DNA of 6,969 nt. Origin: Actinomycetota bacterium (GTDB taxonomy: Bacteria; Actinomycetota; Actinomycetes; Streptosporangiales; Streptosporangiaceae). The DNA lies in assembly GCA_003168295.1 (NCBI GenBank), contig PMST01000599.1, positions 1 through 6,969 of the forward strand, read 5' to 3'. The notes beneath the pieces were generated by a model. That model saw only the letters and a program-made list of their open reading frames with translations, was not told where the DNA came from and did no database searches. This document shows positions 1-5,178 of the stretch, piece by piece; position 1 is the stretch's first letter, and each line of letters opens with the position of its first letter. The translations under genes were made by a program, and so were the position numbers.

Positions 1-380
1 ACGGTCAGCGCGAACGGCCCGAGGAAGTTGCTGCCGAACTGCAGCTCGAAGTCGTCGGCGGTGGTCATCCGGGTCGGCGGCGCCATCACGCCGGCGTTGT
101 TGATCAGCACGTCGACCGGGGTGCCGTCCGCGATTAGGCCGTCGGCGAACTCTGCGACCGAGGCCAGGTCGGCCAGGTCGATGCGGCGGATGTCGAGCTT
201 GGCGCCGGGGTCGGCGGCCAGGATCCCCGCGCGCGCCTGCTCGCCCTTCGCCATGGTCCGGACGGCCATCACGACGTGCGCCCCGGCTCCGGCCAGCCGC
301 CGGGCGGCTTCCTTGCCGGTGCCGCTGTTCGCGCCCGTGACGACGACGAGCTTGCCTGCCTGATCGGGAACGGCGTACAT
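1..380 (-). CDS. Short-chain dehydrogenase/reductase, N-terminal part (runs off left edge)
   Basis: Partial gene read on the minus strand from ATG at 380 to the window edge, 126 complete codons. It starts [20 protein letters not shown]. The protein shows the classical SDR Rossmann signature: TGxxxGxG at residues 15-22 (TGANSGTG), an Arg at 41 at the end of strand 2 that suggests NADP(H) preference, Asp69-Leu70 that would contact the adenine, the NNAG motif at 94-97, and Asn118 in NFLGPF, the likely catalytic-tetrad Asn. The catalytic YxxxK lies beyond the window. The wording resembles the retinol-dehydrogenase/WWOX-like branch of SDRs that are common in actinomycetes, usually soluble oxidoreductases of unknown substrate. 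The start is supported by a strong GAGGAG Shine-Dalgarno six bases upstream. It is divergent from the TetR gene, and the shared operators suggest it is that repressor's target. Family assignment is firm; the substrate cannot be told. Confidence 0.93.
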   Translation of the reverse strand, partial: MYAVPDQAGKLVVVTGANSGTGKEAARRLAGAGAHVVMAVRTMAKGEQARAGILAADPGAKLDIRRIDLADLASVAEFADGLIADGTPVDVLINNAGVMAPPTRMTTADDFELQFGSNFLGPFALT

Positions 381-391
381 GAGTCTCCTCT
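381..391 (-). promoter_or_regulatory. Shine-Dalgarno of the SDR gene
   Basis: On the minus strand the bases just before the ATG at 380 read AGAGGAGACTC. The GAGGAG core is well spaced for ribosome binding and fixes the SDR start. The TetR gene on the other strand has no such site. Confidence 0.75.
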
Positions 392-403
392 GAACTTTCA
401 CCA

Positions 404-420
404 GCAGACCATCGGTCTGT
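404..420. promoter_or_regulatory. Operator 1 of the TetR/SDR intergenic region
   Basis: Perfect palindrome CAGACC-ATC-GGTCTG (405-419). It is the exact reverse complement of the core of operator 2. It would lie just downstream of the predicted SDR transcription start, and before that gene's ribosome-binding site. Two near-identical copies follow, and a TetR gene adjoins, so it is most likely a binding site for that repressor. Confidence 0.82.
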
Positions 421-428
421 TAAATGAG

Positions 429-457
429 AACTTAGCAGACCGATGGTCTGTACACAA
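429..457 (-). promoter_or_regulatory. Predicted promoter of the SDR gene
   Basis: On the minus strand TTGTGT (452-457) and TAAGTT (429-434) are separated by exactly 17 bases and resemble the -35 and -10 boxes of a housekeeping sigma promoter. Transcription would start near 422, giving a leader of about 42 bases. The 17-base spacer (435-451) is exactly the second palindromic operator, so a bound repressor would block polymerase directly. Predicted from sequence only. Confidence 0.6.
435..451. promoter_or_regulatory. Operator 2 of the TetR/SDR intergenic region
   Basis: Perfect palindrome CAGACC-GAT-GGTCTG (436-450), centred 31 bp from operator 1. It fills the spacer between the predicted -35 and -10 boxes of the SDR promoter. 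Its right end also touches the predicted -35 box of the TetR promoter (449-454), so one occupied site could shut both promoters. Confidence 0.82.
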
Positions 458-478
458 GGGACCGCCGGTCTGTAAAAT
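449..478 (+). promoter_or_regulatory. Predicted promoter of the TetR gene, probably leaderless
   Basis: TGTACA (449-454; four of six match TTGACA) and TAAAAT (473-478) are 18 bases apart. The -10 box ends seven bases before the ATG at 486, so transcription would begin at or next to the start codon. No Shine-Dalgarno precedes either possible start (477 or 486), which agrees with a leaderless message. Confidence 0.55.
458..473. promoter_or_regulatory. Operator 3 of the TetR/SDR intergenic region (degenerate left arm)
   Basis: GGGACC-GCC-GGTCTG (458-472), with an intact right arm and two mismatches in the left arm compared with operators 1 and 2. It is centred 22 bp from operator 2 and lies between the predicted -35 and -10 of the TetR promoter. 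The weaker symmetry suggests lower affinity, which would suit autoregulation. Confidence 0.7.
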
Positions 479-485
479 GATCCCC

Positions 486-1172
486 ATGGCAGTCTTCCAG
501 CGGGCGCGAAACCAGGAGCAGCGCGAAGCGCGCCGGCAGGCCATCCTTGGCGCCGCGGCGGCCATGCTCGCCGAGATGCCGGTGGCCGAGGTCACCCTCA
601 ACGAGCTCAGCCGTCGCGCCGGGCTGGCCAAGTCGAATGTCCTGCGCTATTTCGAGTCACGAGAAGCCGTGCTGCTCGAGCTGCTCGACTCGGCCTGGCA
701 GGAGTGGCTGGTGCAGCTAGACCGGGACCTTCAGGCCGCGGCCCCGTCGGCCCCGTCGGCCGCGCCGGCTGAGGGGCGCTCAGGCCAGCTGGCCGCCGCG
801 CTGGCGGCCTCGCTCGCGTCCCGGCCGATGCTGTGCGACCTGATCAGCGCCCAGGCCGCGGTGCTCGAGCGGAACGTCTCACCCCAGGTCGCCGCCCAGT
901 ACAAGCGGGCCAGCGTCGCCGCCATCACCGCGCTTGGCATCCTGGTGCAGGGCTGCGTGCCCGAACTCGGCGAGCAGGACGCGATCCGGCTGGCCGGCGT
1001 CACCGTCATGATGACCGGCGCGCTGTGGCCGCACACGCAGCCGTCGGCCGCGATGCTCGCGGCGTACGCCGCCGAGCCCGACCTGGCCGCCATGCGCCTG
1101 GATTTCGGGGCCACCCTCGGCGAGGTGCTCGAGGTGATGACCGCGGGCCTGCTGGCGCGTTCCTCCCGTTAG
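486..1172 (+). CDS. TetR/AcrR-family transcriptional repressor
   Basis: A 228-residue regulator. The N-terminal region carries a TetR-type helix-turn-helix at about residues 36-56 (VTLNELSRRAGLAKSNVLRYF), preceded by an arginine-rich helix (RARNQEQREARRQAILGAAAAML) and followed by ESREAVL, as usual in the family. An Ala/Pro/Ser-rich linker at about 84-100 joins it to a helical C-terminal ligand-binding domain of no recognised subtype. Length is normal for TetR proteins. The start at 486 was chosen because it sits seven bases after a good -10 box; an in-frame ATG at 477 overlaps that box, and longer readings would run through the operators. The three palindromes upstream point to autorepression and control of the divergent SDR gene. 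The inducer is unknown. The stop overlaps the stop of the convergent TSCPD gene. Confidence 0.9.
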   Translation: MAVFQRARNQEQREARRQAILGAAAAMLAEMPVAEVTLNELSRRAGLAKSNVLRYFESREAVLLELLDSAWQEWLVQLDRDLQAAAPSAPSAAPAEGRSGQLAAALAASLASRPMLCDLISAQAAVLERNVSPQVAAQYKRASVAAITALGILVQGCVPELGEQDAIRLAGVTVMMTGALWPHTQPSAAMLAAYAAEPDLAAMRLDFGATLGEVLEVMTAGLLARSSR

Positions 1173-1630
1173 CGCAACCGGGTCCGGCACCGGCAAGGTT
1201 CCCGGGCGGCCATCCAGGCGCCGGCTCGCTGCACGCGCTCGGTCAGCGTGTAGACGCCGAGCGCGGCCCGGTCGGGATATGCCAGCCAGTCGATGGCCAG
1301 ACGGCGGGCGATGTAGTCGACCGCGGAGCGGACCCGGGGGATCTCCGGGTCGTCCGTATGACCGTTGGGCACGAAGAACTGGTCAAGCCCGGGGCGGACG
1401 AGGTCGGCCAGCGGAACCTGATGCTCCAGGCCCAGGGACAGGGCGATGGCGTACGTCTGCGCCAGGCCGGCACCGCTGCCGCCGTGCTTGCCCCAGTGGA
1501 TGAACACCTCGCCGAGGCTCCCGTCGTCGCGCTGGTTGGCGGTGATCCAGAATCGCTCGGTGTCGATGGTGACCGTGGTGGTGTGTCCGCTGCGACGTCG
1601 TGACATGGGTCGGCGAACGCCTGCCACCAT
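1169..1630 (-). CDS. Stand-alone TSCPD-domain protein (ribonucleotide-reductase C-terminus-like)
   Basis: A 153-residue protein on the minus strand. ATG at 1630 is preceded by a perfect GGAGG seven bases upstream (1638-1642 on the plus strand), so longer readings are not favoured. The core from about residue 19 to 117 matches my memory of the TSCPD domain at the C-terminus of B12-dependent class II ribonucleotide reductase (NrdJ): GEVFIHWGKHG (40-50), an alanine/leucine helix leading to QVPLADLV (71-78), FFVPNGHTDDPEI (85-97) and AVDYIARRLAIDWL (103-116). The catalytic barrel is absent, so it cannot be a reductase itself. Single-domain TSCPD proteins occur in actinomycetes and phages, with no function known to me. 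The C-terminal tail ends EPCRCRTRLR with Cys146 and Cys148, loosely recalling the redox-active cysteine tail of NrdJ. The basic N-terminus (VRRPMSRRRSG) may be disordered. Domain call is good; role unknown. Confidence 0.82.
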   Translation of the reverse strand: MVAGVRRPMSRRRSGHTTTVTIDTERFWITANQRDDGSLGEVFIHWGKHGGSGAGLAQTYAIALSLGLEHQVPLADLVRPGLDQFFVPNGHTDDPEIPRVRSAVDYIARRLAIDWLAYPDRAALGVYTLTERVQRAGAWMAAREPCRCRTRLR

Positions 1631-1637
1631 GAGAAAG

Positions 1638-1642
1638 CCTCC
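1638..1642 (-). promoter_or_regulatory. Shine-Dalgarno deciding the TSCPD gene start
   Basis: GGAGG on the minus strand, seven bases from the ATG at 1630. It favours this start over upstream in-frame ATGs and over the downstream ATG at residue 9. Confidence 0.75.
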
Positions 1643-1669
1643 GAACTTAAGTATGATTTTTACGATCAT

Positions 1670-1699
1670 AGAGCTACGATGAACCGCCATCGTAGCTCT
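1670..1699. repeat. Perfect 12-bp inverted repeat upstream of the TSCPD gene
   Basis: AGAGCTACGATG (1670-1681) and CATCGTAGCTCT (1688-1699) are perfect complements around a six-base centre. A second, smaller inverted repeat, TATGAT (1652-1657) with ATCATA (1665-1670), abuts it. The region is AT-rich against its surroundings and lies 22-69 bases before the TSCPD start codon. It could be a repressor operator or a leader hairpin. No T-run follows on either strand, so it is not a typical intrinsic terminator. Confidence 0.75.
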
Positions 1700-1822
1700 T
1701 AACCTTAGTGGCAGGCCACAGCTAGCCAGCGGCAAGACGCGCCGCGTCCGTATCGCCGTCCGAGCGGACGCGCTGCCGCCGGTCGGCCCGGTCCGCGTAG
1801 CCGACCCGGGTCCCTCGGTCGG

Positions 1823-1845
1823 CCGGCTTCACCGGCGAAGGCCGG
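1823..1845 (-). terminator. Possible hairpin terminator after the serine hydrolase gene
   Basis: Just beyond the TAG stop of the serine hydrolase (1848-1850), CCGGCTTC (1823-1830) pairs with GAAGGCCGG (1837-1845) in an eight-pair stem with one bulged G and a six-base loop. There is no U-tract, which is common for actinomycete terminators but leaves the call weak. Confidence 0.35.
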
Positions 1846-1847
1846 GG

Positions 1848-3248
1848 CTAGCCCGCCCGCCAGCCGTCGGCGTCCGGCCGGGCGGCCAGCGGCGCGCCAG
1901 GCTCGTAGGGTTCCCGCGTGAAGACGAATGACCCCAGGTCAAGGTGGTCCACTGCGTCGTCCGTCCCGCGCACTACGCGCAGGGTCTCGCCCGCGTAGTA
2001 CCCATCCAGACCGGTCCAGGTACCGTCGGTCTCGGCGCGGAAGCGGGAAGCACGACCGCTTGCGGCCGCCGGGGACAGCTCGACGGCGCGGTCGGCCCGC
2101 AGCCGCAGCAGGTACGGGCGGGGACCCCAGTACCATAGGCCGGTCAGCGCGAGCAGGTCCGCCTCGACGTCGGCCAGGGGCTTCCAGCGCGCCGGAAGGC
2201 ACGGCTCGTTATCCGCCACGATCTTCACCAGGTCGATGGCGATCATGCCGATATCGACTCCCGAGGTGACGTTGGCCAGGGCGATCCCGCCGGCGCCATC
2301 GTCCGGGCTGACGCACAAGGTGGCGAGGAAGCCGGGCATGGAACCGGAATGGCCGTAGAGCACCCGCCCGTCCCGGCGGAACAACTGCAGGCCGAGCCCG
2401 TAACCGCTGTCCCAGGCGTTGTCCCCGGGCGGTGCGGCCGGGGTCCGCATCTCGGCGAGCGTGCTTGGAGCCAGCACCTGGTCGTGGCCGTCGAGCAGGA
2501 ACGCCGCGAAACGGCACAGGTCCTCCGCGGTCGACCACAGCTCCCCCGCCGGGGCCATCAACCCGGTGCCCTCGGCCGGCTCTAGCTGCATGACATCCGC
2601 CCACGGGTGCACGGCGAAGCCACGCGCGTGCGGCAACTGCGGCGCGGTCGTGGTGCGGCCCATCCCCAGCGGTTCCAGGATCTCCCGGCGGAGCACCTCG
2701 GGCCAGGCCAGCCCGCGCAGCTGCCCGACGAGCGCCCCCAGCAGCGCATAACCGGGATTGGAGTAATGGAACAGCCGTCCGGCCGGATGCCGCTGGGGCT
2801 CAGGCCCGAGGATGTCGGCTAGCTCAGGCCGCAGGTCACCCGGTGTCCGCTCCCACCACGGACCGTCGGTTTCCGACGCCAGTCCGGCGGTGTGCGACAG
2901 CAACTGGGCGATCGTGGCGCTATTCGCCTGGCCGGCATCCAGGTACTTGCCCAGCGGATCGGCTAGGTCCAGGCGGCCCTCGTCGCGCAGCCGCATGACC
3001 AGTACCGCGACGAACGTCTTGGTCAGCGAGCCGATGCGGTACTGGGTGTTGCCGTCGGGCTCGTGCCCCTCCAGCATGCTGCGCGCGCCGCACCATACCT
3101 GACACCCGTCCCGCATGACCGCCCCGACCAGCGATGGCGTCCGGCCCTCGGCCTGCCCGACCGCCACGCGGTGGGCCAGCGCCCGGCGCGTGGCCGGCAG
3201 CAGTTCGTCATCAGGTCCGGCTGACAAGGCGGGTGAGGATGCGTTCAC
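1848..3248 (-). CDS. Serine hydrolase of the beta-lactamase class C / penicillin-binding-protein-like family
   Basis: A 466-residue protein on the minus strand starting at GTG 3248; an in-frame TAG at about 3258-3260 rules out any longer reading. The three family motifs are present: SxxK (SLTK, Ser74 nucleophile and Lys77), YxN (YSN, Tyr162-Asn164) and HxG (HSG, 300-302) in YGHSGSMPGF. SHTAGL (118-123) and PLGM (193-196) are further hallmarks. These place it with class C beta-lactamases, DD-peptidases and EstB-type esterases; the family name does not imply antibiotic resistance. After the catalytic domain (to about 345) comes a C-terminal domain of about 100 residues (LTGLWYWGP at 368-376, DGTWTGLDGYYAGETLR, FVFTREPYEP), which I remember from many actinomycete homologues. 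No signal peptide or membrane segment is visible, so it is probably cytoplasmic, pointing to an esterase or amide hydrolase rather than a cell-wall enzyme. Substrate unknown. Confidence 0.9.
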   Translation of the reverse strand: MNASSPALSAGPDDELLPATRRALAHRVAVGQAEGRTPSLVGAVMRDGCQVWCGARSMLEGHEPDGNTQYRIGSLTKTFVAVLVMRLRDEGRLDLADPLGKYLDAGQANSATIAQLLSHTAGLASETDGPWWERTPGDLRPELADILGPEPQRHPAGRLFHYSNPGYALLGALVGQLRGLAWPEVLRREILEPLGMGRTTTAPQLPHARGFAVHPWADVMQLEPAEGTGLMAPAGELWSTAEDLCRFAAFLLDGHDQVLAPSTLAEMRTPAAPPGDNAWDSGYGLGLQLFRRDGRVLYGHSGSMPGFLATLCVSPDDGAGGIALANVTSGVDIGMIAIDLVKIVADNEPCLPARWKPLADVEADLLALTGLWYWGPRPYLLRLRADRAVELSPAAASGRASRFRAETDGTWTGLDGYYAGETLRVVRGTDDAVDHLDLGSFVFTREPYEPGAPLAARPDADGWRAG

Positions 3249-3254
3249 GGTAGA

Positions 3255-3260
3255 ACCCTA
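3255..3260 (-). promoter_or_regulatory. Predicted -10 box for a leaderless serine hydrolase transcript
   Basis: On the minus strand TAGGGT lies six bases before the GTG start and fits the actinomycete -10 pattern TAnnnT well. Transcription would then start at the GTG itself. No convincing -35 was found 16-19 bases upstream, and only a weak AGGG could act as a ribosome-binding site. Confidence 0.42.
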
Positions 3261-3591
3261 ATGCTCACCGCCCGGTGGCCGCTGATCTCCCCGGTAGCGC
3301 TCCCGCCCCTTCTCTCCCCGCATGCCCCTCACGTTCGGGCCGGCAACTCGGCCACGTCGCTGCCCCGTCCGTAGACACCGAATCACATGATTTCCACCGA
3401 GAACGGCGTGTCACTCATGTCAGATCACGTCCGTGGCTGTACCTTTTCCCGGAGCGCCGCTCGTGGCGCGTGTGAAGCGACGGTAGGCATGGGGCATGTA
3501 AAAACGTCATTAAACGCTCTGATCTGGGACACTGAGGTTACCGAAGCCATTATGTGACCTAATTGAATCGACCCTGTTGCGTGCCTGTTGC

Positions 3592-3620
3592 TTGACTAGC
3601 CGCTGGAGCGGGAGTAGCCC
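3592..3620 (+). promoter_or_regulatory. Possible promoter of the LacI-family gene
   Basis: TTGACT (3592-3597) is a good -35 match. A poor -10, TAGCCC (3615-3620), follows at 17 bases. If real, transcription starts near 3627, inside the CRE-like palindrome, and translation would have to begin at ATG 3639 rather than TTG 3624. Confidence 0.35.
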
Positions 3621-3622
3621 TA

Positions 3623-3638
3623 ATTGAAGCGGTTCCAT
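3623..3638. promoter_or_regulatory. CRE-like LacI-family operator overlapping the regulator's start
   Basis: ATTGAAGCGGTTCCAT is a 16-base imperfect palindrome around a central CG; six of eight pairs are symmetrical. It matches nine of ten fixed positions of the general LacI/CcpA pattern TGnAAnCGnTTnCA. It lies directly before ATG 3639 of a LacI-family gene, so autoregulation is the natural reading. Confidence 0.62.
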
Positions 3639-4706
3639 ATGACCGCTCTGGCAGCGAAGCCGGGGGAGGTGAGTGGGCTGAAAGCGGCTCATCGGGTGAA
3701 CATCGCAGAGGTCGCGGCGACGGCGGGGGTAAGCGTCGGCACCGTCTCCCGGGTACTCAACGGAAGTCCCAACGTCAGGGAGCACACCCGCAGGCGGGTC
3801 ATCGAGGTCATGAAGCGCCTCAATTACCGGCCGAGCCGCCTCGCGGAAAGCCTGTCCCGCGGACAGACACGTACCGTCGTCATCCTGGTGCCGTTCCTGA
3901 CCCGCCCGTCGGTGACCGAGCGCCTGGCCGGAGCCATCAGCGTGCTCGACAACGAGGGCTTCGACACCGTGGTGCGCAACGTGGAAACGGCCGGGCAACG
4001 AGACCGTCATCTGGCCGCGCTGACCACGCGGCATGAAGCCGACGGCGCGGTGGTCGTGTCGCTGCGGCTGAACCGCGAGCACCTGGCCGCCCTGCGTAGC
4101 GGCAGCGTGCCGCTGTCCATGGTAAATGCGGAGGCGCCGGGCGTTCCGTGCACCGTCGTGGATGACATCCGCGGCGGCACGCTGGCGACCGAGCACCTGA
4201 TCAGCCTCGGGCACCGGCGAATCGGCTTCGTAGGCGACTCCGCCGACGAGTTCGGCTTCGTCTCGACCCGGCGGCGCCTGCTCGGCTACCGGCGGACGCT
4301 GTCCCGGCACCGGATCGAGTACGACCCGGCGATCGTCCGGCTCGGCAGGCACTCGCCCTTGGTGGCCGCGACCATGGCGCGGGAGCTGCTTAGCCTGCCC
4401 TCGCCGCCGACGGCGATCTTCGCGGGTTCGGACACCCAGGCGCTCGGCGTCCTCGCCGCGGCCGGGAAATCCGGCCATTCGGTTCCCGCCGACCTGTCCG
4501 TGATCGGCTACGACGACATCGAATCCGCGGCCCTGCTCGGGCTGTCAACGGTTCACCAGCCGCTGGCCGAAAGCGGTGCCCACGGGGCAAGGCGGCTGTG
4601 CGCGCTCATCCGCGGGCAGCTGGTGCGGCCGCTGCGGGAGGAACTGCCGCTGTCCGTGGTGGCCAGGACAAGTTCCGCAATGTACGCGGTCGCGGGTGTC
4701 GCATGA
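3639..4706 (+). CDS. LacI-family sugar-responsive transcriptional repressor
   Basis: A 355-residue regulator from ATG 3639. An in-frame TTG at 3624 with a GGGAG nine bases upstream would add MKRFH and cannot be excluded. Residues 20-65 form the LacI helix-turn-helix (VNIAEVAATAGVSVGTVSRVLNG, then VREHTRRRVIEVMKRLNYRP), followed by the hinge helix (about 64-75, RPSRLAESLSRG). The rest is a periplasmic-binding-protein-like effector domain with VVDDIRGGTLATEHLISLGH (173-192), the strand RRIGFVGDS, TAIFAGSD (258-265) and VIGYDDIE (288-295), all typical landmarks. Length is normal. It lies on the same strand just upstream of an LpqY/SugA-type importer, the usual arrangement for a local repressor of a sugar uptake operon. 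The inducer is presumably the imported sugar or a derivative; the sequence does not say which. Confidence 0.92.
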   Translation: MTALAAKPGEVSGLKAAHRVNIAEVAATAGVSVGTVSRVLNGSPNVREHTRRRVIEVMKRLNYRPSRLAESLSRGQTRTVVILVPFLTRPSVTERLAGAISVLDNEGFDTVVRNVETAGQRDRHLAALTTRHEADGAVVVSLRLNREHLAALRSGSVPLSMVNAEAPGVPCTVVDDIRGGTLATEHLISLGHRRIGFVGDSADEFGFVSTRRRLLGYRRTLSRHRIEYDPAIVRLGRHSPLVAATMARELLSLPSPPTAIFAGSDTQALGVLAAAGKSGHSVPADLSVIGYDDIESAALLGLSTVHQPLAESGAHGARRLCALIRGQLVRPLREELPLSVVARTSSAMYAVAGVA

Positions 4707-4864
4707 GAGAGCTGCGACCCACCAGGCCGGTAAAGGCACAGTCAGCCGATCCACGGGCGGCGTTCCGGTCGAGCTCGGCGTGCGGGCCGAGCCGCAGCGG
4801 CCGAAGCGGGTCAAGGTCGGCTGCTACGTCGTCGCTGAAGCGCAATTTGACCCACATCGAAACC

Positions 4865-4893
4865 TTGTCCTTGACGAGTCCTCTGTCTAGCGT
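4865..4893 (+). promoter_or_regulatory. Predicted promoter of the sugar importer operon
   Basis: TTGTCC (4865-4870) and TAGCGT (4888-4893) at exactly 17 bases fit the TTGnnn-N17-TAnnnT pattern of actinomycete housekeeping promoters. Start would be near 4900, leaving a long leader of about 290 bases. TTGACG at 4871 overlaps but has a worse -10 partner. Confidence 0.45.
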
Positions 4894-4904
4894 TACCAGT
4901 GTGA

Positions 4905-4926
4905 TCAAGCACGGAGCCGTGCGTGA
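4905..4926. promoter_or_regulatory. Palindromic candidate operator downstream of the importer promoter
   Basis: Two ten-base arms, TCAAGCACGG (4905-4914) and CCGTGCGTGA (4917-4926), are complementary at nine of ten positions around a two-base centre AG. The inner GCACGG/CCGTGC is perfect. The two-base centre is too tight for a full RNA hairpin, which favours a dimeric DNA-binding protein. It would lie at about +5 to +27 of the predicted promoter, a classic repressor position, but it does not look like the CRE-like site at the LacI gene, so its binder is uncertain. Confidence 0.5.
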
Positions 4927-5045
4927 GCTGCCTCGGATCGTAACTAACTGGCGCGGTTCACTCAGCCGCTGTGCTGCCGGACAGCCGGATCCCAGCCATA
5001 CCCGACGAATCGGCACCGAATGCCGCGTTGGAGGGAAGATGATCT

Positions 5046-5073
5046 TTGACTCTCGCTAGAGCACGGCGATTTT
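5046..5073 (+). promoter_or_regulatory. Weaker alternative promoter for the importer
   Basis: TTGACT (5046-5051) is followed after 16 bases by GATTTT (5068-5073). The -35 is good but the -10 is poor. It would give a leader of about 107 bases. Confidence 0.22.
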
Positions 5074-5178
5074 TCGCATGACCGCGTCACCCGCTTGGCG
5101 GTGGCCGGGGAAGGAAAACACTACTCGTCGTCCAGCGAGCCGGTGCGATGACGCGCCAGCCGGCAACTGGCGGTGGCT

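Larger units (their letters stand above)
3249..3638. other. Intergenic region between the divergent serine hydrolase and LacI genes
   Basis: About 390 bases without a gene I can support. Its left end has the probable leaderless start of the hydrolase. The middle (about 3290-3530) has only short, weak inverted repeats, such as AATCA-CA-TGATT at 3381-3392 and a 5-bp GCGCC/GGCGC stem at 3454-3469. The right end (3530-3638) is relatively AT-rich and holds a near-identical pair CCTAATTGAA(T/G)CG at 3558-3570 and 3619-3631, a TTGACT box (3592-3597) and a CRE-like palindrome at the LacI start. Confidence 0.6.

Noticed and set aside
276..485. A longer N-terminus for the TetR protein starting within the SDR gene
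   Set aside because: It would translate the antisense of the SDR coding region and the three operators; the helix-turn-helix already begins at a normal distance from ATG 486.
833..1603. A 256-codon plus-strand open frame spanning the TetR and TSCPD genes
   Set aside because: It is an out-of-frame reading of two well-supported genes, with the Arg/Gly/Ala-rich low-complexity make-up typical of shadow frames in GC-rich DNA.
1743..1772. CGCGTCCG / CGGACGCG inverted repeat with a 14-base loop
   Set aside because: It has no T-run and a large loop, and an overlapping GTCCG-AG-CGGAC pairing competes; this is within what GC-rich DNA gives by chance.
3454..3469. GCGCC/GGCGC hairpin in the hydrolase-LacI gap
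   Set aside because: Only five pairs with no T-tract, and no gene ends nearby on either strand that would need a terminator.
3510..4478. A 322-codon minus-strand open frame opposite the LacI gene
   Set aside because: It is antisense to a clear LacI-family coding region and shows no domain; long antisense frames are common in high-GC genomes.
4703..5059. A 118-codon open frame starting at ATG 4703, overlapping the LacI stop as ATGA
   Set aside because: The overlap is the type seen in coupled genes, but the translation has no recognisable family, is rich in Ser and Arg, does not show the strong G/C third-position preference of its neighbours, and would cover the promoter and palindrome of the importer.
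5066..5077. GCGA-TTTT-TCGC inverted repeat
   Set aside because: Four-base arms are too short to support an operator or terminator, and no gene ends just upstream.
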